64,000 nt of DNA from Pseudoalteromonas luteoviolacea. GTDB taxonomy: Bacteria > Pseudomonadota > Gammaproteobacteria > Enterobacterales > Alteromonadaceae. This document shows, piece after piece, positions 55,117 through 64,000 of the stretch (position 1 is the stretch's first letter; the number at the start of each line of letters is the position of its first letter). Both the position numbers and the translations under genes were made by a program. The notes beneath the pieces were generated by a model, which saw nothing but the letters and a program-made list of their open reading frames with translations, ran no database searches and was not told the DNA's origin. The stretch is from positions 186,001 to 250,000 of the forward strand of contig NZ_JAGJEH010000006.1 of NCBI RefSeq assembly GCF_018100925.1, in the 5' to 3' direction.

Positions 55117-58100
55117 ATGAACACATGGAGCGTGAGAACGTACTGTGCATTTTTATCGATATTGTTGCTCTCAGTTGGCTGGCACAATTTTGCAAATGCA
55201 AACAATACAAAACAGCAAACACCCCAAGTGGCCATTGTCGGTTCCGGACCACTCGTACCCAAAGGGGTAGACCAAGCTATTCCAATTAGCTATAAAAATA
55301 CCACCGAAGTGGACATTGAAATCCTACGATTGACCAGTCCTCATGACTTTTTGCAGCGCCATTATTTAAACGGTTCAATCTATCCAAGCTCACTTGACAG
55401 GTTAAGTTATAGCTACGAAAGCGTTTTTGCAGACAGGTATACACTGCCAAACAAAGTCTCAGATGCCGTTCATTCAGCAAAACTACCTATTCCGGCTCAC
55501 CTTGCATCTGGTTGGTACATAGTCACACTTAAAGCGGCTGGGCAATTTGATGAGCTGCAAGTCAAGCACATGCTGCTGACTGAGTTAGGGATCCAAGCAA
55601 GAATACAAAAAAATGCTGCAACCTTTACCATTAGCCGATTGCAAAACGGGGCTAGTGTAGCCAATGCGAAAGTCAGTATCTATCGCAATCATGAACTAGT
55701 ACGTCAAGGACATACAAACACACAAGGTAACATTGATTTTTTTGTGGCATTAGAACAAAGCGACATCGTTATTGCTGAACTAGAGCAAGCAGGCCATCCC
55801 CCGCAAATAGCATTGCTTCCAATTAGGGAAACGCCGCTCGACCTCTCAGCATATCAATTAGGAGGTCGTTTATATCAAGATATTGAAGCGTTTATCTACA
55901 GTAATAGAGACTTAGTCAGGCCAGGCGATACCCTCCCTCTTAATATATTACTGCGTGATTTTGATGGACATACTATAGATACCGATGCTCTCACCCTGTC
56001 GGTAAAAAATCCGCGCCAGGAAGAGGTTGTCAAAGAGACATTACACTCATATGCAGGCGGCTATTTTAGTAAATCACTCAAAACCGCCAAAGATTGGCCT
56101 ACTGGGCGCTATACCGTGGGTGTAAAGCTAGACCCTAGTGCGGAGCAAACAATCGCAGAATTTAATTTTCAACTCGAGGAATTTGTACCTGAGCGCATGG
56201 ACTTGAAGGCCGAACCTGCGGCTAACTTTGTCATTTCGGGTGAAGAAAATAGCGTCGACCTCTCAGGTAAATACTTATTTGGCAGTCCTGCTGCTGGCAA
56301 TACTTTCACCACACATATCCTCCACCAGCCAGTAAGACACTTCTTAGGCCCCTATAAAGACTTCATTGTCGGCCAAGATTTTTACTTGTACAACAATTTT
56401 AAATACCTGAAGGACAAACAACTATCTGAGCAAGGTGATGCACAAGTAAAAGTTGCAACACCAAATGCAAGCAAGATAAAAAGCCCCGTTAAAACACAAG
56501 TGTATTTTGCACTACAAGAGTCAGGTGGCGCCGCCGTGCAGCGCTCAGTCTATTTCACAAGTTGGAAGAACAATACGATCCCCGGCTTAAAGCCACTCAC
56601 TAAAACGATTGAATACAACTCCGATGCTGCTTTCGAAGTGGCTCTTTTGTCTGCTGACGGACAAACGCTGTCCAGTGGCAGTGTAAAACTTGAGCTCTAT
56701 TATGATCAGGGTCGATACTACTGGATGTATGAAGACGGCATAGGCTGGCAACAAAAAAAACAAGATCGATGGCGTAAAGATCATCAAAGTGTCATTGATT
56801 TAACCGCCGATACAATGCGTATAGAGTTGCCCGTAAGCTGGGGGAATTATCGTCTAGAAGCCACAGATCTAAGTAGTGGAGCAAAAACACACTATGAATT
56901 TTATGCAGGCTGGTACCGTGGCTATGGCCAACCAGCGGTTAAACCTGAACATTTACAGCTTTCTCTAGATAAACACGCCTACAGAGCAGGAGAGCAGGCG
57001 CAGGTAACTTTGACCTCCCCCATAAATGGTCAGCTGTTGGTTACTCTTGAATCCGATCGTGTCCTTTGGTCCAAAAAAGTACCAGTAAAAAAAGGACAAT
57101 CGCATATCAACATTCCTATCGAGAAAAATCTCGCTCGCCACGATTTATATATCACAGCCAGTGTATTTGGACAGCAACAAGGTGCACCGAAACGCTATTT
57201 AGGTGTCATGCCAATTTCACTGGATAGAAGCAAGAGAAAAATCCAATTATCAGCCACTCTACCTGAGCAAATTGAACCACTACAAACGATTCAAATTCCT
57301 ATAAAAGCAACAGGGGTGATGGCTGATCAAGAAACCTGGGTGACTGTATCTATGGTCGACAAAGGGATAGTGAACCTTAGTCGCTTTAAACCCAAAAGCC
57401 CATTTGACTACTTTTTCGCTCAACGACGTTACAGTGGAGATATTGTAGACCTGTATTCTCGTCAATATGATCCGCGTCCAAACCCATTTGCACAATCACG
57501 ATTTGGTAGTGACAGTGTCGACAATAATACTAACCGCAATGATGACTTAGTAGAAAGCAAAACCATCCAATTGATGTCTCAACCTGTTCAGCTACATGCC
57601 GGTAAAGCATCGGTAGAACTTACATTACCGGACTACAATGGTGAAGCACAGATCATTGTCACCGCATTCAACGAACATCAAGTTGGTCAACTGATACAAG
57701 ATCAGATTATCCGTATGCCCCTTGTTGCAGAACTCAGTGTACCGCGCTTTTTGATCCCTGGAGATACCTCTTCCGTCACACTAGATATTCATAATTTAAG
57801 TGGTCAAAGCCAAGCGTTAACAGTCAAATTGAGTGCCGATAACACTGTTGAACTGACAGATCAGGCTGAACACACAGTTGCACTCAATGATGGTCAACAT
57901 TGGAGTGTGAGTACGTCAGTGAATACATTAGATAACAACACGTCTGGCATTACGACGTTTACGCTTAAAGTCACGGGCGAAAACCTCGACCTTGAACGCA
58001 GCTGGCGAGTACCCATCAACTACATTGAACCTTGGGCAACCAATACAGTAAACAGCCAGCTCGACCCTAAGCAATCCATAACAGTTGATAATACACAATG

Positions 58101-59643
58101 GCGTGGGCTTAAAGTTATCGCAGGGAAAGAAGGTAAGCTTCTGATCAGCCATTCTCCAATCCTAAACATTGCCCAATTTGCGTCGGGGCTGCACGCATAC
58201 CCCTATGGTTGCGCCGAGCAGACCACAAGTAAAGCTTGGCCATTTACACTACAACACCCACAGTTGGACAAGTTCCAACACTCAGCTTTACGCCAAGATG
58301 CTCAACTCGAGACCAATAAAGAATACCTAAGCATGGCGGTGGGCCGATTAAAGACTATGCAAAAAACCACTGGGGGATTTGCCACTTGGGGAAGTTACGG
58401 CAAAGAGTCTCCTTGGCTCACCGTCTATGTAACTGACTTTCTTACCCAAGTACATCAACAATACCCTGAACTGGTACCATCAGATATGTTGCAAGAAGCC
58501 CAGTATCGCGTGCTGCGCTATGCCAGAGGTGACTTTGTCGACGTACTCACATTTAGCCCAGAAGCCGCTATCGCCGCTACGACCTATGCAGCTTATTTTT
58601 CAAGTCGTTTAGGTAAGCTCAGCTACAGTGATCTAGAGGCCTTAGACATCACCACTTATCCGACCCAGTTAAGCTTGATCCAATTTGTTGCTGCACTGGC
58701 TAATACCGGAGCCATTGCACAAGCATCAAAACTGCTCAACCAGTTTGATAGTCAAACTAGGGTCGAAGACTACATCTACGATTATGGCAGTAATATCCGC
58801 GATATAGCGCTGGTTGTTAACACCTTAAACGATATAAAAAAACTACGAGGCCTAAATTCTAAGGCACAAAAAATTGCCAATAGGCTCGTCGAGCAGCTAC
58901 CAGAACTGGCGGCAAATAAAACCTGGTTGAGCACACAAGAACGTGCCGCCTTATTGCGAAGCGCTGTATCCGCAAGTAGCCAAAATCAAGCGCCTCTAAA
59001 CGTGACTATCAATGGTCAATCAATCACTCACCACGGCGTATTGGAACACCCACTCACGCCAGACTTGCATTTGAAAAACAACACTGATTCACCACTTTAT
59101 ATTCAACAGCTACATACTGGCTATGTCGAATTTGATAGCTCCGTCGCAAACAAAATCAATCCATTTAACACAGTTAAAATGAAACATTTTGTGAGGCGCT
59201 GGTTTAATTTAAATGGTGAACCTCTAAATTATAAAGCACCTATCAAGGTCGGTGAACGCATACTGGTCATCCTAGATGTCGAGACCAAAGAGCGGATCCA
59301 TGACGCCATGATTGTCGATCAAATCCCAGCGGGGTTCGTACTCGAAAATCCAGCTCTTTTACAAGATTTAGACATTCAAAACCTGCTTCCTAAAGGCGTT
59401 ATTTTAAGCGATGTAGAGCACCAAGAATACCGCAGCGATAGATATGTTGCAGTGACAGATCTTAAGCCCAGATCATATTCTCGCTTTAATGATGCAACCC
59501 CAAGACAGCAATTTGCTTATTTATTGCGTGCGGAGGTACCGGGAGTCTATGCAAATCCAGCAAGCTTTATGGAGTCTATGTATCGACCTCAAAAACATGT
59601 GTTGTACACACAGTTTCCTTCTACAATCACAATCGAACGGTAA
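55117..59643 (+). CDS. yfhM: Bacterial alpha-2-macroglobulin family protein
   Basis: A 1508-residue periplasmic protease trap. Signal peptide MNTWSVRTYCAFLSILLLSVGWHNFANA without a lipobox Cys, unlike E. coli YfhM, which is a lipoprotein. Repeated beta MG domains are visible (for example ASGWYIVTLKAAGQF, NRDLVRPGDTLPLNILLRD, YKDFIVGQDFYLYNNF). A bait-region-like disordered stretch (SRFGSDSVDNNTNRNDDLVESK) precedes the thioester motif YPYGCAEQ (Cys near 1032), so covalent trapping is likely. Helical TED repeats and a receptor-type C-terminal domain follow. pbpC starts 46 bases downstream: the classic pair thought to guard peptidoglycan synthesis when the outer membrane is breached. Confidence 0.94.
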   Translation: MNTWSVRTYCAFLSILLLSVGWHNFANANNTKQQTPQVAIVGSGPLVPKGVDQAIPISYKNTTEVDIEILRLTSPHDFLQRHYLNGSIYPSSLDRLSYSYESVFADRYTLPNKVSDAVHSAKLPIPAHLASGWYIVTLKAAGQFDELQVKHMLLTELGIQARIQKNAATFTISRLQNGASVANAKVSIYRNHELVRQGHTNTQGNIDFFVALEQSDIVIAELEQAGHPPQIALLPIRETPLDLSAYQLGGRLYQDIEAFIYSNRDLVRPGDTLPLNILLRDFDGHTIDTDALTLSVKNPRQEEVVKETLHSYAGGYFSKSLKTAKDWPTGRYTVGVKLDPSAEQTIAEFNFQLEEFVPERMDLKAEPAANFVISGEENSVDLSGKYLFGSPAAGNTFTTHILHQPVRHFLGPYKDFIVGQDFYLYNNFKYLKDKQLSEQGDAQVKVATPNASKIKSPVKTQVYFALQESGGAAVQRSVYFTSWKNNTIPGLKPLTKTIEYNSDAAFEVALLSADGQTLSSGSVKLELYYDQGRYYWMYEDGIGWQQKKQDRWRKDHQSVIDLTADTMRIELPVSWGNYRLEATDLSSGAKTHYEFYAGWYRGYGQPAVKPEHLQLSLDKHAYRAGEQAQVTLTSPINGQLLVTLESDRVLWSKKVPVKKGQSHINIPIEKNLARHDLYITASVFGQQQGAPKRYLGVMPISLDRSKRKIQLSATLPEQIEPLQTIQIPIKATGVMADQETWVTVSMVDKGIVNLSRFKPKSPFDYFFAQRRYSGDIVDLYSRQYDPRPNPFAQSRFGSDSVDNNTNRNDDLVESKTIQLMSQPVQLHAGKASVELTLPDYNGEAQIIVTAFNEHQVGQLIQDQIIRMPLVAELSVPRFLIPGDTSSVTLDIHNLSGQSQALTVKLSADNTVELTDQAEHTVALNDGQHWSVSTSVNTLDNNTSGITTFTLKVTGENLDLERSWRVPINYIEPWATNTVNSQLDPKQSITVDNTQWRGLKVIAGKEGKLLISHSPILNIAQFASGLHAYPYGCAEQTTSKAWPFTLQHPQLDKFQHSALRQDAQLETNKEYLSMAVGRLKTMQKTTGGFATWGSYGKESPWLTVYVTDFLTQVHQQYPELVPSDMLQEAQYRVLRYARGDFVDVLTFSPEAAIAATTYAAYFSSRLGKLSYSDLEALDITTYPTQLSLIQFVAALANTGAIAQASKLLNQFDSQTRVEDYIYDYGSNIRDIALVVNTLNDIKKLRGLNSKAQKIANRLVEQLPELAANKTWLSTQERAALLRSAVSASSQNQAPLNVTINGQSITHHGVLEHPLTPDLHLKNNTDSPLYIQQLHTGYVEFDSSVANKINPFNTVKMKHFVRRWFNLNGEPLNYKAPIKVGERILVILDVETKERIHDAMIVDQIPAGFVLENPALLQDLDIQNLLPKGVILSDVEHQEYRSDRYVAVTDLKPRSYSRFNDATPRQQFAYLLRAEVPGVYANPASFMESMYRPQKHVLYTQFPSTITIER

Positions 59644-59688
59644 CTAAAAAGCTCCTGATGGGGCTTTACGCCTGCCAATTAGAATTAG

Positions 59689-61863
59689 ATGATTTTGAAA
59701 AAAGCTTTGTTCACAGTCGCAGCCACAATCCTTGCCATTATCATGGCAGCGATTGTCTGGCATACCCATAACCCACTGCCAGCTATTTACCCCCATGGGC
59801 CCTCGACACTTGTCACCGCTAGTAACGAACGGACTTTGCGCTCTTTTGGTGATCAGCTGGGTGTACATCGCTACCAAGTCGCGCCAAAGGACGTAGATCA
59901 ATTCTATTTAAGTGCGCTTCTTCACTACGAAGACCAATGGTTTTATTATCACTATGGCGTTAATCCTTTTTCATTGCTGCGCGCCGCAGGACAGTGGTTA
60001 CGTTATGGACGAGTCATATCAGGTGGCTCTACACTCACTATGCAAGTCGCACGTTTAATTGATCCCCACTCTAGAACCATTGGCGGAAAGCTTCATCAAA
60101 TTGCAAGAGCAATCCAATTGGAGTGGCACTATAGTAAAAAAGAGATCCTCACTTTTTATCTCAATTTGGCGCCGTTTGGCGGCAACATTGAAGGTGTCGC
60201 CGCAGCATCTATTAAATACTTTGATAAATTACCAGTATTACTCAATAAAAATGAAGCCGCATTGTTGGTTGTGTTGCCACAAAAACCCTCTCTATATCGA
60301 CCAGACAGATATCTAGAACGCGCAAAAACCATGCGCAATAAAGTGCTCGCACGTTTGCAGCAAGGACGGCTGTTAAGTACTGAGCAGTACCAACTATTAC
60401 GGGAAGAACCCATTAAGCTGCACAACAACCCGCAGCCCACATTGGCACCATTACTAAGTCGCTATTTAAAACAACGTTACTTCAATGCACACAAACTCAA
60501 TACCACGATAGATTATTCACTGCAAAAACGTTTGGCTGCGCTGCTGCGTAACACTAGCAACCATTTGCCACACAAAGCTTCCGCAGCAGTCGTTGTCTTA
60601 CATAATCCCAGTGCAGAGATCCGCGCCTACCAAGGCTCTATCGACTTCCAAAATGCCAGTCGATTTGCACACGTTGATATGGTGCGAGCCACACGCTCAC
60701 CAGGCTCGACACTAAAACCATTTATTTACGGCCAAGCGCTTGATATGGGCCTTATTCATAGTAAAAGCCTATTGAGTGATATTCCCGCAAACTTCAACGG
60801 TTACAAGCCGCAAAATTTAAATGGCCATTTTAACGGCCCGATCAGTGCCGAGCGCGCTTTGCAAAAATCATTGAATGTACCTGCAATTCAGCTATTAAAC
60901 CGTATTACACCGGCTCGATTTGAGCAAAACCTTTCCCGTGCAGGTATTGAATTCAGTCATAAAAAAGCCAATCTGTCTGTGGGCCTAGGAGGGACAGGTA
61001 CCCAACTACTTACTTTGGCAAAACTATATCGAGCACTGGCCAGCAACGGTTATGTCGCCCCGCTCAAGATACTCAGCCATGATTTCAATCTCAAACCGCC
61101 AACACCTATCCTCTCTGCGCAAAGTAGCTGGATCACCTTCCAAATGCTCAGCGCCCAAAGTGCCCCAGACCGGGTGGTCCCATCTGTACGCAGAAAAATT
61201 GCATGGAAAACAGGCACAAGTTATGGATATCGCGATTTCTGGTCGGTGGGCGTCAGCCCTGATTACACTGTTGCAGTCTGGGTCGGCCGTCCTGATGCAA
61301 GCCCTATGCTTGGCTACCTCGGAGCAACACAAGCTGCACCTTTGATGTTTGATGCCTTTGATTTGTTGCCACCTGATAGCCGTAAACTCATTCGACCTAA
61401 GCAAGTGACCAATACCATCATATGTTGGCCAAGTGGTTTAGCGCGAGTTCAAGTGCCGAAAGAAAGCTGTGATTCACAACACCAAGCTTGGACAATAAAC
61501 CAAACTACGCCACCAAGTATGGATATTGATGGTGACTTTACGACAGTCTCATCTTGGCCAGAAAAACTCTCTCATTGGCTTAACACCAAACAACGCCCTA
61601 GCCAATCTAGCCCAAGCGCTGCCAACGCGTCTGTAGATACCGGCATCGCAATCACCTCATTGCGCAGTGGACAACATTACTATCGCTCTCAATTGGACGT
61701 TTTGCCGTTAAGATCTTCACGGCAAGTTGATGTCAACTGGTTTATCAATCATGCTCCGCAAAAAAAGCCGGAGCTGAAGCTAGATCAATACTTGGGCAAA
61801 ACCATTATATCAGCATGCTTTCGTTCGCAATGCGATAAACACGTCATCTATATACATCCTTAA
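59689..61863 (+). CDS. pbpC: Penicillin-binding protein 1C
   Basis: A bifunctional-looking class A PBP partnered with the alpha-2-macroglobulin. The 724 residues have an N-terminal membrane anchor (FTVAATILAIIMAAIVW), a glycosyltransferase domain (EDQWFYYHYGVN, VISGGSTLTMQVARLI with the usual Glu pattern) and a transpeptidase domain (RSPGSTLKPFIYG carries SxxK, SLNVPAIQLL carries SxN, KTGTSYGYRD carries KTG). A C-terminal BiPBP_C domain completes it. It ends in a Cys-containing tail. Confidence 0.95.
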   Translation: MILKKALFTVAATILAIIMAAIVWHTHNPLPAIYPHGPSTLVTASNERTLRSFGDQLGVHRYQVAPKDVDQFYLSALLHYEDQWFYYHYGVNPFSLLRAAGQWLRYGRVISGGSTLTMQVARLIDPHSRTIGGKLHQIARAIQLEWHYSKKEILTFYLNLAPFGGNIEGVAAASIKYFDKLPVLLNKNEAALLVVLPQKPSLYRPDRYLERAKTMRNKVLARLQQGRLLSTEQYQLLREEPIKLHNNPQPTLAPLLSRYLKQRYFNAHKLNTTIDYSLQKRLAALLRNTSNHLPHKASAAVVVLHNPSAEIRAYQGSIDFQNASRFAHVDMVRATRSPGSTLKPFIYGQALDMGLIHSKSLLSDIPANFNGYKPQNLNGHFNGPISAERALQKSLNVPAIQLLNRITPARFEQNLSRAGIEFSHKKANLSVGLGGTGTQLLTLAKLYRALASNGYVAPLKILSHDFNLKPPTPILSAQSSWITFQMLSAQSAPDRVVPSVRRKIAWKTGTSYGYRDFWSVGVSPDYTVAVWVGRPDASPMLGYLGATQAAPLMFDAFDLLPPDSRKLIRPKQVTNTIICWPSGLARVQVPKESCDSQHQAWTINQTTPPSMDIDGDFTTVSSWPEKLSHWLNTKQRPSQSSPSAANASVDTGIAITSLRSGQHYYRSQLDVLPLRSSRQVDVNWFINHAPQKKPELKLDQYLGKTIISACFRSQCDKHVIYIHP

Positions 61864-62022
61864 ACCGTCTCCCCTTTTAAACTTACCCAAAGTAACAACA
61901 AAACCATCGCCTATGGTTTAGAAAAGTAGAGGGAGTCTGCTACACTCAACCACATGACTGTAGTCTTTATGTCATTAAACGTGACAGATTAAACTGACAG
62001 AGTAAGAAAGGTGAGCTAAACC

Positions 62023-62652
62023 GTGTCAAAAGATCCTTGGAATGTACTAGAACTAACTCCAACTTCAGATAAGCAACAAATTGAAGCGGCGTATCAACAA
62101 AAGCTAGAAAACTTAAAAACGTCCCCAGAAGAAACCCGAGCCGAACAAGAAACGCAGCTCAATGCTGCCTATCAGTCGGTGATCAGCGGACTGACCGAGC
62201 CATTCACGCCTTCACAGCAGAGCTTATCTAACCCGTTATTTAGCGAGTTTAATGAAGAGTTAATGGAGTTACTGGGCAATGCACATAGGCATACTCAAGT
62301 CTCTGCATGGCAGTTACTTATAGATCACCCAGCATGCCAGGAGGTAGAGCTCAGGCAAGACTTAGCCGCCCTGATATTTGATCGGGTGCTAGCACACCAA
62401 AAATCCTGCCAAAATGATAAAGAAATGGTCACCAGCGAAGTGCTGATCTTTCTCACCACACAATTGGAGTGGACCACACGTGAAGATCTAAAAGCACGCT
62501 ATGGTGATAACTTTTATTATCGCATGACGCAACAAGAGGTCCCACAACCTGAAATCATCCCAGAGCCAATTGCTGATACTGGTAACTTAGCCAACATATT
62601 CATCGGCCTAACCATTATTTGCGCCATAGGCTTAATCATGATCTCTGTGTAA
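62023..62652 (+). CDS. J-domain-like membrane protein lacking HPD
   Basis: A 209-residue protein from GTG 62023 (AAAGGTGA upstream). The first 60 residues resemble a J-domain (DPWNVLELTPTSDKQQIEAAYQQKLENLKTSPEETRAEQETQLNAAYQSVIS), but the HPD tripeptide that stimulates Hsp70 is absent between helices II and III. The middle is acidic and helical; the C-terminus is a single membrane helix (LANIFIGLTIICAIGLIMISV) facing a very short tail. It may bind DnaK without stimulating it, or not at all. No chaperone gene lies nearby. Confidence 0.6.
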   Translation: MSKDPWNVLELTPTSDKQQIEAAYQQKLENLKTSPEETRAEQETQLNAAYQSVISGLTEPFTPSQQSLSNPLFSEFNEELMELLGNAHRHTQVSAWQLLIDHPACQEVELRQDLAALIFDRVLAHQKSCQNDKEMVTSEVLIFLTTQLEWTTREDLKARYGDNFYYRMTQQEVPQPEIIPEPIADTGNLANIFIGLTIICAIGLIMISV

Positions 62653-62669
62653 ATAGGATTGGACAGAAG

Positions 62670-62693
62670 AGGCCAGTGCAACAATGGCCTTTT
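62670..62693 (+). terminator. Terminator after the J-like gene
   Basis: AGGCCA-GTGCAACAA-TGGCCT followed by TTTCT, 17 bases past the stop. Confidence 0.7.
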
Positions 62694-62955
62694 CTCATCA
62701 TATCAGCAACCCTCTTCACGCTAACTTCAAGCGTTTTGCGTTTTATCTAAACCCCCTCACTTGTTAAACAGTTATTTAGTAATAATACAGGTACAACATC
62801 TTACAATCGTGCTTAATTAAGCGCTTCAATTGCAATATACTACTGGACAAATACGACACGCCCACACATGGACATTTACCCTGAACATGTATGACAAGCG
62901 AACATCAACCTAACTATCCAAGCCTGAAATATAGGCCTGCTACCGAGGAATAAAT
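62694..62955. promoter_or_regulatory. Promoter region of the second RidA-family gene
   Basis: A 260-base AT-rich non-coding stretch. No single convincing -10/-35 pair; AATATACT near 62833 is the best -10-like run. A GAGGAA ribosome site precedes the ATG at 62956. Confidence 0.3.
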
Positions 62956-63312
62956 ATGACCATTACGCGCAAACATACAAACCAACGAATGAGCCGTATC
63001 GTCGTACATAACGATACCATCTACTTATGTGGACAAGTTTGTAAAGATGCGACACAAGGTATTAAAGAGCAAACGCAAACCATGCTCGACAAAGTAGACG
63101 CCCTACTTGAAGAAGCAGGCAGTGACCGAAAACACATTTTAAGTGCAACCGTTTATATCAGTGACATGCAGTATTTCGCGCAAATGAATGAAGTATGGGA
63201 TGCTTGGGTACCTGAAGGCCACGCGCCTGCCAGAGCTTGCGTTGAAGCGGCGATGGCCAGACCTGAACTGCTCGTTGAAGTCTCTGTGGTTGCTGCTGTG
63301 AAAAAAGACTGA
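62956..63312 (+). CDS. RidA family protein (second copy)
   Basis: A 118-residue relative of RidA with YLCGQVCKD and ending [27 protein letters not shown]. The substrate-binding Arg is present in PARACVEA, so deaminase activity is possible, but the divergent opening ([16 protein letters not shown]) places it in a subfamily outside archetypal RidA, closer to Rid4-7-type proteins. It is convergent with a PLP-dependent MocR-type gene, an association often seen because RidA proteins clean up after PLP enzymes. Confidence 0.85.
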   Translation: MTITRKHTNQRMSRIVVHNDTIYLCGQVCKDATQGIKEQTQTMLDKVDALLEEAGSDRKHILSATVYISDMQYFAQMNEVWDAWVPEGHAPARACVEAAMARPELLVEVSVVAAVKKD

Positions 63313-63319
63313 TCAATCG

Positions 63320-63345
63320 CATTTGCCGACCAAGGTCGGCAAATG
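63320..63345. terminator. Bidirectional hairpin RidA/MocR
   Basis: CATTTGCCGACC-AA-GGTCGGCAAATG, a near-perfect 12-bp stem between convergent stops. T-runs are short on both sides. Confidence 0.65.
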
Positions 63346-63349
63346 TCCT

Positions 63350-64000
63350 TTAAATGACCACATCAGATTGCATTAATAGCTCTTGTAACACCGTTTCAAC
63401 CCGTGACATCGCAAAATTAAACGCCTCTCTGGTTGCAGGCCCACCCAAAGTAAACCGTATTCCATTGTCCTCACATGTCTCTGATGGAGATGAGAATACA
63501 TCTAAAGCTCGAACTTCAACTTGGTGGGATTTAAACTGAGCAGCTACATAGTGCATGTTCAAATTCACAGGTAATTGCCAGCAAACATTCAAGCCCTGAA
63601 ATTCAGCTGAAAACGAAAACTGAGCTAGCACATTTTTCAACGCAGCTTGACGGTAACGAATTTCGTCCTCCAGCTTTGTTTGTACATATTGGTATTCTTT
63701 ACTTTGTAGCGCACGCATCAACAGCTCAAAGTTCGTCATCGAAACCGACCAGCATTGCGCATGAACCGCATTGATCACCTGTTGTTGCCACAATATAGGT
63801 GCAAGCAAGTAACCTGCGCGCAAGCCGCCACTAAAATACTTGGAGAAACTGGCTAGATAAAACACCCGATCAGGCGCTTGCTGCCAAAGTGGTAATCGCC
63901 AGTTTTCAGGTAAGCAATAATTCACATCATCTTCTAGGATGAAAAAATGGTATTTTCGGCTCAAAGCCAACAACGCTTGCAACCTCGCTTCGCTATAGCG
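63350..64000 (-). CDS. MocR/PdxR-type PLP-binding transcriptional regulator, C-terminal part
   Basis: The aminotransferase-like C-terminal domain of a GntR-MocR regulator; the frame stays open through the window end (RYSEARLQALLALSRKYHFFILEDDV at the edge), so the gene is cut. The PLP lysine is in ASFSKYFSGGLRAGYL, and LGGPATREAFNFA closes the fold. The N-terminal winged helix-turn-helix must lie beyond base 64000; without it, a plain aminotransferase cannot be excluded, but RREAL...ARxxxFxILEDD wording is typical of MocR. Such proteins often control genes for PLP or GABA/amino-acid metabolism. Confidence 0.75.
   Translation of the reverse strand, partial: RYSEARLQALLALSRKYHFFILEDDVNYCLPENWRLPLWQQAPDRVFYLASFSKYFSGGLRAGYLLAPILWQQQVINAVHAQCWSVSMTNFELLMRALQSKEYQYVQTKLEDEIRYRQAALKNVLAQFSFSAEFQGLNVCWQLPVNLNMHYVAAQFKSHQVEVRALDVFSSPSETCEDNGIRFTLGGPATREAFNFAMSRVETVLQELLMQSDVVI

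Overview
The window reads as chromosomal DNA of a marine gammaproteobacterium of the order Alteromonadales, most likely Pseudoalteromonas or a close relative. This rests on gene content and protein wording (ArcA/ArcB, the ampD-ampE/nadC/pil cluster, the gmk-rpoZ-spoT and trmH-recG cluster, FolE2, DUF3718, DUF2726, the alpha-2-macroglobulin/PbpC pair) and on a moderately AT-rich composition. No database search was run, so the genus is an inference. Almost everything is compact core genome. I saw no rRNA, tRNA, CRISPR array or prophage.

Layout. 1-3.3 kb is the only clearly disturbed stretch: an SDR-like gene open at the window edge, a decayed endonuclease V gene, a degenerate IS3-family element inserted in it, then a truncated frame and a small membrane protein. 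3.7-5.7 kb is a chemoreceptor. 5.8-16.1 kb is the gmk-rpoZ-spoT ... trmH-recG neighbourhood (GMP kinase, RNA polymerase omega, ppGpp metabolism, tRNA methylation, fork repair). It is interrupted by ridA, a FapA/DUF342 gene and the divergent asnA/asnC pair. 16.1-17.5 kb holds a VOC protein and a ribbon-helix-helix protein whose starts face each other across a palindromic Shine-Dalgarno, then a catalytically degenerate tyrosine-recombinase homologue. 17.6-25.7 kb is housekeeping: galU, hpf, folA, cgtA, rpmA, rplU, ispB, yggX, mutY, trmB.

25.7-32.3 kb holds rsmC, a CHASE8-type histidine kinase translationally linked to a YfiR-like periplasmic protein, then arcA and arcB convergent with only 4 bases between their stops. 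32.5-41 kb: folE2, a DUF2726 protein, mtnN with a CbiB-like membrane protein, tyrS divergent from a LysM/M23 endopeptidase, an AsmA/DUF945-like protein and radA. 41-51.8 kb: a large protein with two PilZ domains, ampD-ampE, nadC, and a type IV pilus cluster in the unusual order pilA-pilC-pilD-coaE-pilB-yacG. 51.8-64 kb: a LysR regulator divergent from a secreted esterase, an AraC/GyrI-type regulator, a thioester alpha-2-macroglobulin with its partner pbpC, a J-like membrane protein lacking HPD, a second RidA and a MocR-type aminotransferase cut by the window end.

The best candidate for something under-described is the CHASE8 kinase/YfiR pair at 26.9-29.1 kb. It looks like the sensory half of the YfiR-YfiN system rewired from a diguanylate cyclase to a histidine kinase. 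Secondary candidates are the palindromic shared Shine-Dalgarno at 16.47 kb, the catalytically dead recombinase beside it, and the double-PilZ protein. I did not find a defence or biosynthetic island.
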